Of a DNA stretch of 59,639 nucleotides, positions 52,392 through 59,639 are shown piece by piece. The stretch's first letter is position 1. Each line of letters starts with the position of its first letter. Origin of the DNA: Chthoniobacterales bacterium (lineage in GTDB: Bacteria > Verrucomicrobiota > Verrucomicrobiia > Chthoniobacterales > JAATET01). The DNA lies in assembly GCA_036569045.1 (NCBI GenBank), contig DATCRI010000064.1:1-59639 (forward strand), in the 5' to 3' direction. Position numbers and translations under genes: made by a program. The notes under the pieces are model-generated. The model was not told the DNA's origin. It ran no database searches and worked only from the letters and a program-made list of their open reading frames with translations.

Positions 52392-53369
52392 ATGCACCTT
52401 TCCCTCCAGCAGAAAGAGCAGTTCTTCCACGAAATGAGCGAGTTGCTCCGCAGCGGGCGATCGGTGCCCGACGCGCTCGAAGTGGTTGCCCGGTCGCGAT
52501 CCTCGGCGATGCGCGAGACGGCGATCGCGATGAAAGCGTCGACCGGCGATGGCTCGGCGGTCAGTTATTTCGCGGGCACGCCGTCGGTCTTCGGCGCGCT
52601 CGATCGCGAGATTGTGGGTGGTGGCGAATCCTCGGGACGCCTCGACGACGCGATGGCCTATCTGCGGGACTACTACGCCGCGCTCGGGCGGGCCCGGAAA
52701 CGCCTGATCATCGGCGTGCTCTATCCGTTTTTTCTGCTGCATTTCGCCGCGGTCGCCCTGGCGGTGCCGGCCTTCATGTCGGACGGCCCCGAGGCGTTTT
52801 TCGGGCAGGCGCTGGGCTTCCTCGCGATCTTTTACGTGCTGTTCGGGCTGGCCGTCGCGCTCGTGCGACTCGCGGTGAAGGCCGGGGCGGCGAATGCCTC
52901 CGTCGACCAGTTTCTGCAATCGATCCCGGGCATTGGCGGAACGCGCGTCGCCCTCGTCGGTTCGCGCTTTTGCATGCTGATGGGGATGCTCGTGCGCGCG
53001 AGCGGCGGGATTCTCTCGGCCATGCGCCGCTCCGCCGACGCGAGCGGGAGTGCCCTCTTTCGACACGGCGCCGAGGCGGCCGTGGTCGCGGTGCAGGGTG
53101 GCGGCGCCCTGGGCGCTTCCGTGGCCGGCACGCGGGCTTTTCCGGAGGCCATCGACCGGGCCTTCCAGATCGGCGAAACGTCGGGCCGGCTCGACGAGGA
53201 AATGACTCGCCAGGCCACGCGCTTCACCGAGCAACTCGATCGCCGGCTCGACCTGATCGCCGGCGCGCTCGGGAAGGGAATTCTCCTGCTTGTGATGCTC
53301 GTCGTCGCCTGGAGAATCGTCTCGTATTACCTCGGCTACTTTCAAACCGTAAACTCGCTCCTCCAATAG
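52392..53369 (+). CDS. GspF/PilC-family inner-membrane protein
   Basis: Predicted 325 residues. Two T2SSF domains: one at about 10-140 (MSELLRSGRSVPDALEVVARSRS.., VGGGESSGRLDDAMAYLRDYY), the other at about 185-320 (FCMLMGMLVRASGGILSAMRRSAD.., FQIGETSGRLDEEMTRQATRF). Three transmembrane regions occur near 112-135, 150-172 and 298-320. The GExSGRLD motif in each domain is typical. Family members are platform proteins of type II secretion or type IV pili. It is an orphan here; other pilus genes must be elsewhere. Confidence 0.88.
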   Translation: MHLSLQQKEQFFHEMSELLRSGRSVPDALEVVARSRSSAMRETAIAMKASTGDGSAVSYFAGTPSVFGALDREIVGGGESSGRLDDAMAYLRDYYAALGRARKRLIIGVLYPFFLLHFAAVALAVPAFMSDGPEAFFGQALGFLAIFYVLFGLAVALVRLAVKAGAANASVDQFLQSIPGIGGTRVALVGSRFCMLMGMLVRASGGILSAMRRSADASGSALFRHGAEAAVVAVQGGGALGASVAGTRAFPEAIDRAFQIGETSGRLDEEMTRQATRFTEQLDRRLDLIAGALGKGILLLVMLVVAWRIVSYYLGYFQTVNSLLQ

Positions 53370-53395
53370 AAGTGCCAAATTGGCACTTATATTGT
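53370..53395. promoter_or_regulatory. Palindrome and possible sigma54-like element before the sHSP genes
   Basis: AAGTGCCAAATTGGCACTT is a perfect 7-bp inverted repeat directly after the GspF stop. Its right arm plus the next bases read TGGCAC-N5-TTGT, one base off the sigma54 consensus TGGCAC-N5-TTGC. It could equally be a terminator for the GspF gene, though the U-tract is weak. The rest of the 209-base gap (53389-53578) is AT-rich; a 6-bp GTTGAG/CTCAAC hairpin sits about 40 bases before the first sHSP. Confidence 0.45.
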
Positions 53396-53578
53396 GAGTA
53401 AAATAACGCGACGTATGAGTCATGATGACGCTTTTGTCGAAATTTGACTCTGAGATTTCTGCGCTGCAAGTTGCTTAAATACAGGCTCTTGTGTTGAGTT
53501 TTCTTGTCTTGTTTCGGTCCGGCATTCGCCAAGCTGTAAGAGGAGTTGAGAACATCAACCTCAACCTGATTCCACAAA

Positions 53579-54016
53579 ATGAGACTCATCAGCTATCAAC
53601 CTCAAGTGCCGGCCTTCGCCCGGCTGACCTCCCTTCGGGACCTCTTCGACTCTGCCTTTGAACTGACCGGCCCGCGTGCGGGCCGTGGCTGGTCGCCGGC
53701 GCTCGACATTCACGAAGATTCCGAACGCGTGATCGTTTCGCTCGAAGCCGCGGGACTGAAGAAGGACGACTTCGAGATCGCGCTCCACGACGACAATCTG
53801 ACGATCTCGGGAGAGCGGAAATCCGAGAGCGAGCAGCGCGAAGGTGAAACCGTCCGCCGCGAGCGTTTCGTCGGCCAGTTCAGCCGCACGGTCACGCTTC
53901 CCGCCCCGGTAAAGGGCGATGCCGTCACCGCCACCTACACCGATGGCGTGCTCACGATCACCCTGCCGAAGGCCGAAGAAGCCCGGCCTCGCAAGATCGA
54001 GGTCAACGTCCAGTAA
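53579..54016 (+). CDS. Small heat-shock protein (HSP20)
   Basis: Predicted 145 residues. The alpha-crystallin domain (about 40-140) has PALDIHEDSERVIVSLEAAGLKKDDFEIALHDDNLTISGERK, FSRTVTLPAPVKGDAVTATYTDGVLTITLPKAE and RKIEV. The GVLTITLPK motif and the I-x-V-like tail (IEVNVQ) are typical. It is an ATP-independent chaperone. It is followed at 27 bases by a second, shorter sHSP gene, which is probably co-transcribed. Confidence 0.95.
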   Translation: MRLISYQPQVPAFARLTSLRDLFDSAFELTGPRAGRGWSPALDIHEDSERVIVSLEAAGLKKDDFEIALHDDNLTISGERKSESEQREGETVRRERFVGQFSRTVTLPAPVKGDAVTATYTDGVLTITLPKAEEARPRKIEVNVQ

Positions 54017-54042
54017 CTCCACCATTCCACCGAAAAATCACC

Positions 54043-54426
54043 ATGAGCCAGATCATTGAAAAACCCGCCGAGTCCGCCGTCCAAGCGGTCCGGACGCAGA
54101 ACCAGAACTTCGTCGCTCCCGCCGTGAACATCCGGCAGGACGCTGACGGCTACACGCTCGAGGTCGAAATGCCCGGCGTCTCCAAAGGCGGCGTCGAGGT
54201 GACCTTCGAGGACGGCAAGCTCACGCTCGTCGGCCGTCGGGCCGGTGCGGATGCCCGCGAAGGGCTCGTTTATCGCGAGTCGCCCGAGGCGGACTACCGT
54301 CGCCGGTTCGAACTCGATCCCGCCATCGATGCCGCGCGCATCGAGGCCACGATCGACCAGGGCCTGCTCGTTGTGCGGCTGCCGAAGGCCGAGAGCGCGA
54401 AGCCGCGTCGCATCGCGGTGAGCTGA
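54043..54426 (+). CDS. Small heat-shock protein (HSP20), second copy
   Basis: Predicted 127 residues. The alpha-crystallin domain (about 27-127) has APAVNIRQDADGYTLEVEMPGVSKGGVEVTFEDGKLTLVGRR, YRRRFELDPAIDAARIEATIDQGLLVVRLPKAE and RRIAV. It is related to but quite diverged from the upstream copy, so it may form a hetero-oligomer with it, as in IbpA/IbpB pairs. It ends before a strong terminator. Confidence 0.94.
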   Translation: MSQIIEKPAESAVQAVRTQNQNFVAPAVNIRQDADGYTLEVEMPGVSKGGVEVTFEDGKLTLVGRRAGADAREGLVYRESPEADYRRRFELDPAIDAARIEATIDQGLLVVRLPKAESAKPRRIAVS

Positions 54427-54448
54427 CGCCCGAGCCTGCGTTTCCAGG

Positions 54449-54488
54449 AATCCCGCCGGTTTTCAAAAGCCGGCGGGATTTCTTTTTT
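54449..54488 (+). terminator. Intrinsic terminator of the sHSP operon
   Basis: AATCCCGCCGG (54449-54459) and CCGGCGGGATT (54470-54480) form a perfect 11-bp stem with loop TTTTCAAAAG, followed by TTCTTTTTT. This ends the sHSP operon 30 bases before the next gene. Confidence 0.93.
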
Positions 54489-54517
54489 CCGGGCGGCGGT
54501 CCCTCTACCTTCGGAAC

Positions 54518-55582
54518 GTGTCTGCATCCGAAATCATTGAAATTACCGACGTGGCCTTTGGCGGAAAGGCGGTGGGTCGCCTCGCCGACGGGCGAGTGTG
54601 TTTCGTTGCGGATGCGGTGCCTGGCGAGCGCGTCGAGGTGAGTGTGATCCCGGCGAAGAAGCGCTTCACCGAAGGCGAGCTCGTGCGCGTGGTGGAGGCG
54701 TCGCCCCGCCGGGTGAAGCCGCCGTGCCCGTATTATGGCACCTGCGGCGGTTGTTCGTATCAGCACATCGACTACGGTTATCAGATCGAGCTCAAGACCG
54801 GGCAGGTGCGGCAAACGTTGCGCAGGCTGGGCGGGATCGACGCTCCGGAGGTGCGTGATGCCGTGGCGTCGCCGCTGCCCTATGGGTATCGCAACCGCAT
54901 CACGGTGCATCGCGTCGGCGGGCGGGTCGGCTTTCATCGGCGTGACGGCAAGGGCCTCGTCGATATCGAGCGCTGCCTGCTGGGCTCCGAGCGGGTGAAT
55001 CAGTTGCTGACCGAGTTGCGCCAGGAGCGGTTCCGCGAGGGCGCCCGGCCGTTGCGGGAGCATCGCGAGCGCTATGGCTTTCACCAGACGAACGACGCGG
55101 TCGCGGCGCTGCTGCTGGCGGCGGTGGACGCAGCCTGCGCCGGCGGCGGGGCGACGCTGATCGATGCCTATTGCGGCGACGGATTTTTTGCGAACCGGCT
55201 GGCGTCGAAGTTCGAGCGCGTGGTGGGCATCGAGTGGAACGAGCGCAGCGTGGCGCAGGCCCGCGAGCGCGCGGCGGCGAACGAGAGTTATCTCGAGGGA
55301 GACGTGGGCGATCAGCTCGGCGATGTGCTTGCGACGGTCGACGGTGCGGGCGTGACGGTGATCCTCGATCCTCCGGCGCAGGGCGTGGATGCGCGTGTGC
55401 TCGACCTGCTGACGGCCTATCCCGTGGCGCGGATTCTTTACGTTTCGTGCAATCCCGCCACGCTCGCCCGCGACGTGAAGGGGTTGGCGAATTCCTACCG
55501 GCTGGTGTCGGCGACGCCGTTCGACATGTTTCCGCAGACGGCGGAAATCGAAGTGCTGGCGGAGCTGGCCCGCGTGGAGTAA
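54518..55582 (+). CDS. RNA m5U methyltransferase (TrmA/RumA family)
   Basis: Predicted 354 residues. An N-terminal TRAM domain (about 5-60, [37 protein letters not shown]) is followed by an Fe-S motif [15 protein letters not shown] (C-x5-C-x2-C). The C-terminal methyltransferase has [16 protein letters not shown] for [20 protein letters not shown] and the catalytic cysteine in [13 protein letters not shown]. It methylates a uridine of rRNA or tRNA at C5; which one is undetermined. The start is a GTG. Confidence 0.92.
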   Translation: MSASEIIEITDVAFGGKAVGRLADGRVCFVADAVPGERVEVSVIPAKKRFTEGELVRVVEASPRRVKPPCPYYGTCGGCSYQHIDYGYQIELKTGQVRQTLRRLGGIDAPEVRDAVASPLPYGYRNRITVHRVGGRVGFHRRDGKGLVDIERCLLGSERVNQLLTELRQERFREGARPLREHRERYGFHQTNDAVAALLLAAVDAACAGGGATLIDAYCGDGFFANRLASKFERVVGIEWNERSVAQARERAAANESYLEGDVGDQLGDVLATVDGAGVTVILDPPAQGVDARVLDLLTAYPVARILYVSCNPATLARDVKGLANSYRLVSATPFDMFPQTAEIEVLAELARVE

Positions 55583-55590
55583 CGGAGGGC

Positions 55591-56778
55591 ATGTTCTATC
55601 GTCGGTTCGGGCGCACGGAGCTTTCGATGCCGGTGCTGAGTTGCGGCGGGATGCGCTACCAGCATTCCTGGAGCGACGTCGCGCCGGAGAAGATTCCCGC
55701 CGAAGGGCAGGCGAATCTCGAAGCGACGATTCATCGCGCGCTCGAGCTGGGCATCAATCACATCGAGACGGCGCGGGGTTACGGTTCCTCCGAAATGCAG
55801 CTCGGCCGGATTTTGCCGACGTTGCCGCGGGAGAAACTCATCGTGCAGACGAAGGTGAGCCCGCGCGAATCGCCCGCGGAATTCGTGGAGACCTTCGAAA
55901 AGTCGATGTCGCTCCTCGGGCTCGAATATGTCGACCTCCTTTCGCTCCACGGCATCAATACCGACGAGCTGCTCGACCAGAGCCTGCGCCCGGGCGGCTG
56001 TCTCGAGGCGGCGCGCCAGCTCCAGCGCGATGGGCGCGTGCGGCACATCGGCTTTTCCACGCACGCACTGCCGCGAGTGATTCGCAAGGCGATCGAGACG
56101 GGCGAGTTCGATTACGTGAACCTGCACTGGTATTGGGTGAACGGCATCAACTGGCCGTGCGTCGAGGCGGCGACGCGCCAGGACATGGGCGTCTTCATCA
56201 TCAGTCCGAACGACAAGGGCGGGAAGCTCTACGAACCGCCGCCAAAGCTCGCCGAGCTTTGTGCGCCGCTCACGCCGATGGAATTCAACGACCTCTTTTG
56301 CCTGCTGCGACCGGAGGTGCACACGCTCAGCATCGGCGCCGCGCGACCGACAGATTTCGATGCGCACGTCGTGGCGCTCGAGAAGCTGGAGGCATGCGGT
56401 CCGCTGGTTGCGGAGATCGACGCGCGGCTGCGGGCGGAAATGGTCCGGGTGCTGGGGGCCGATTGGGTTGAGCGCTGGGCCGAAGGAATTCCCGACTGGG
56501 ACCACGTGCCCGGCGACGTGAACGTCTGGGAAATCCTGCGGCTCGCGAATTATGCGAAGAGCCTCGATCTCGTGGATTTCGGCCGGATGCGCTACAACCT
56601 CCTCGGGCAGGCCGAGCATTGGTTCCCGGGCAAGAACGCCGCCGAGTTCGAGGAGGACGCTCTGCGCGCGGCGGTGAGGGAGAGTCCGTTCGCGGAGGAA
56701 ATCCCGGGACGGCTGCGCGAGGCGCACGCGATGCTCTTCGACAAGCCGGTCGAGCGATTGAGCAAATCCGGCGACTAG
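55591..56778 (+). CDS. Aldo/keto reductase family oxidoreductase
   Basis: Predicted 395 residues. The TIM barrel begins [23 protein letters not shown]. Catalytic-type positions: the Asp site reads [11 protein letters not shown] (Glu replaces the usual Asp), Tyr in ARGYG, Lys in VQTKVSP and His in [13 protein letters not shown]-terminal extension of about 100 residues follows the barrel (about 290-395), which lacks the Cys cluster of some relatives. GGAGG lies 3 bases before ATG 55591. It follows the methyltransferase by 8 bases. Confidence 0.85.
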   Translation: MFYRRFGRTELSMPVLSCGGMRYQHSWSDVAPEKIPAEGQANLEATIHRALELGINHIETARGYGSSEMQLGRILPTLPREKLIVQTKVSPRESPAEFVETFEKSMSLLGLEYVDLLSLHGINTDELLDQSLRPGGCLEAARQLQRDGRVRHIGFSTHALPRVIRKAIETGEFDYVNLHWYWVNGINWPCVEAATRQDMGVFIISPNDKGGKLYEPPPKLAELCAPLTPMEFNDLFCLLRPEVHTLSIGAARPTDFDAHVVALEKLEACGPLVAEIDARLRAEMVRVLGADWVERWAEGIPDWDHVPGDVNVWEILRLANYAKSLDLVDFGRMRYNLLGQAEHWFPGKNAAEFEEDALRAAVRESPFAEEIPGRLREAHAMLFDKPVERLSKSGD

Positions 56779-56788
56779 CGTCGCGGGA

Positions 56789-57772
56789 TCAGCCGTTCCG
56801 GCGTCGTCGGAGCAGGAGGCCGCCGACGAGCCCGGCAGCGGCGACGAGCATGGCGGTGCCGGGCTCGGGAACGGCGGCGAGTTGCGCGGAGATCGAGCGG
56901 CTCGCGGTCTGCGCGGAGGGGTTGCTCAGCGAGTCCAGCCACTTGGAATAGCGCGGCAGATAGACGAAGCCGCTGCGATCCCCGTAGTCGTCCGAGACTC
57001 CGTTGCCATTGCCGCGCGGGAACCAGTCGAGGCCGTAGGAGTTGATGCCGACCATCTGCCAGCGCCCGCTGCGAAAGACCCAGGCCGAGCCTCCGCTGTC
57101 GCCCGGGCCGAGCAGGCCCTCCAGCCGCATGGCGACGGGACTGCCCAGCGAATTGTAGCGGGACGTGCCCGCGCGATCGAAGTCGACCTCGAAATCCCTG
57201 CCGCGGAGGAGGTATCGGCCGACCGCGTTCTCGCCACCGCGTTTTTTCGTTGAGTAGGTCGAGCTGCCGGAGAGGCCGGTCCCGGTGTCGCCGTAGCCTA
57301 CGAAGGTGATCCTGCTGTCGAGCGAGAGCTTGCGGCCCGTGTAAATGCGGGCGGGCGCGAGCTTGAAGGGGCGGGACAGGAACGCAACGGAGACGTCGTT
57401 CTTGAGCGTGCGGGAATTGTAGCGCGGGTTGATGTTCACCACGCCGGGAGAGGAGAAATCGATCGTGCGCGTGCGGCCTTTTCCGAAATTGATGCGCACG
57501 CGCCGGGCGCCGGCGAGCGAGGAGTCGTCGAAGACGTGGGCGGCGCTGACAACGCGGTCGCGGCCGTAGAGCGTGGCCGTGCCGATCGCCTCGTAGCCGC
57601 GGCCGTAGTCGATTTCCACGCGCCCGACGGATTTGAAGGCCGCGCTGCGACCGAGGGATCGATACAGGGAGTCGGGTTGATCGTCGCGACGGACCACTGC
57701 CGGTGCGTTCCCGACGGCCGCGAGGAAGGCGAGCCCGAGAACGGAGAAGACGATGGAGGAACGGGCAATCAC
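56789..57772 (-). CDS. Trypsin-like serine protease with PEP-CTERM sorting signal
   Basis: Predicted 327 residues. A signal peptide (MIARSSIVFSVLGLAFLAAVGNAPA) is followed by a chymotrypsin-fold domain with a complete triad: His79 (VVSAAHVFDD), Asp126 (LKNDVSVAFL) and Ser226 (GPGDSGGSAWV). Residues 301-327 form a PEP-CTERM signal: VPEPGTAML, a hydrophobic helix and an Arg-rich end (RRRRN). PEP-CTERM proteins are processed by an exosortase and anchored or exported with exopolysaccharide. GTG 57772 is chosen because the signal peptide begins there. Confidence 0.88.
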   Translation of the reverse strand: MIARSSIVFSVLGLAFLAAVGNAPAVVRRDDQPDSLYRSLGRSAAFKSVGRVEIDYGRGYEAIGTATLYGRDRVVSAAHVFDDSSLAGARRVRINFGKGRTRTIDFSSPGVVNINPRYNSRTLKNDVSVAFLSRPFKLAPARIYTGRKLSLDSRITFVGYGDTGTGLSGSSTYSTKKRGGENAVGRYLLRGRDFEVDFDRAGTSRYNSLGSPVAMRLEGLLGPGDSGGSAWVFRSGRWQMVGINSYGLDWFPRGNGNGVSDDYGDRSGFVYLPRYSKWLDSLSNPSAQTASRSISAQLAAVPEPGTAMLVAAAGLVGGLLLRRRRNG

Positions 57773-57853
57773 GGCCGAGCCTTGCTTAACACGCGAACCG
57801 AGCTTTGCAAGGGGGCGGACGTTTTTCGTGGGCAGCCCCCCGGCGGGGTGCGC

Positions 57854-57859
57854 TATACT
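57854..57859 (+). promoter_or_regulatory. Possible -10 box of uvrA
   Basis: TATACT lies 13 bases before ATG 57873, so the uvrA leader would be only about 6 bases. No clear -35 hexamer is visible at 17 bases. Confidence 0.35.
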
Positions 57860-57872
57860 GGGCGATTCACCC

Positions 57873-59639
<1,767 letters not shown>

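Noticed and set aside
53370-53578. CIRCE operator or ROSE thermometer for the sHSP genes
   Set aside because: No TTAGCACTC-N9-GAGTGCTAA is present, and no SD-pairing U-rich ROSE segment adjoins the start codon. Only a weak 6-bp hairpin is seen.

Overview
The window looks like chromosomal DNA of a high-GC member of the Verrucomicrobiota, perhaps near the Spartobacteria/Terrimicrobium group. That placement is inferred from gene content: a PEP-CTERM exported protease, a W-x-x-D-P repeat protein, solo LuxR-type HTH genes, a Bat operon and CACGGAT/CACGGAG extragenic repeats. No rRNA is present to confirm it. Nearly all genes are ordinary chromosomal genes, often coupled by ATGA stop/start overlaps. 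One low-GC accessory patch lies at about 40.1-42.0 kb.

Layout. 1-3.75 kb: end of a Bat (VWA/aerotolerance) operon (BatC tail with a 12-bp coding repeat, BatD, BatE, a DUF3108 protein). 3.8-9.6 kb: topoisomerase IB, 2',3'-cyclic phosphodiesterase, a HerA-like ATPase and a UbiB-family kinase. 9.6-20.4 kb: aspartate kinase, tRNA-Ser(GGA), a LysR gene divergent from an MFS/HAD-phosphatase pair, an L,D-transpeptidase, an Lrp-aminotransferase pair, an H1-like protein, hom-thrC and a methyltransferase. 20.4-30.8 kb: exported proteins, DNA polymerase X, RidA, a CBM9-like protein, an EamA transporter with an attenuator-like leader, murI and a 675-residue repeat protein. 30.9-34.2 kb: a trehalose synthase-maltokinase fusion. 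34.2-37.6 kb: two exported EF-hand genes beside a CpxR/CpxA-like two-component pair, joined by a shared regulatory element. 37.7-40.1 kb: a nucleobase permease, then VOC and YCII/DGPF genes that share an ECF-type promoter. 40.3-42.0 kb: an XRE-ImmA/IrrE metallopeptidase plus partner (toxin-antitoxin or stress-sensor-like) behind a palindromic operator. 42.1-45.1 kb: a Fn3-like protein, an array of twelve exactly 21-bp palindromic repeats, a LuxR-type HTH gene and small stress or membrane genes. 45.2-59.6 kb: RNase HIII, MutY, a heparinase-like lyase candidate, trpB, ribD, a GspF-like protein, two small heat-shock proteins, an RNA m5U methyltransferase, an aldo/keto reductase, a PEP-CTERM serine protease and the 5' part of uvrA.

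How the genes work together. The aspartate-pathway genes lysC, hom and thrC are split over two loci; no thrB is visible. The EF-hand genes and the two-component pair read as one envelope-sensing regulon, because a roughly 50-bp element (GTAAA-N6-GTAAA, then 27 bp, then GTTAAG) precedes both EF-hand genes with identical spacing. The VOC and YCII genes read as targets of an ECF sigma factor encoded elsewhere. DNA-repair genes (polX, mutY, rnhC, uvrA) are scattered and not clustered.

The strongest candidates for undescribed biology are: the 21-bp repeat array with its heptapeptide ORF; the EF-hand/two-component regulon; the repeated ECF-promoter cassette next to the XRE-ImmA module; and two leader ORF plus terminator arrangements, upstream of the EamA transporter and the methyltransferase genes.
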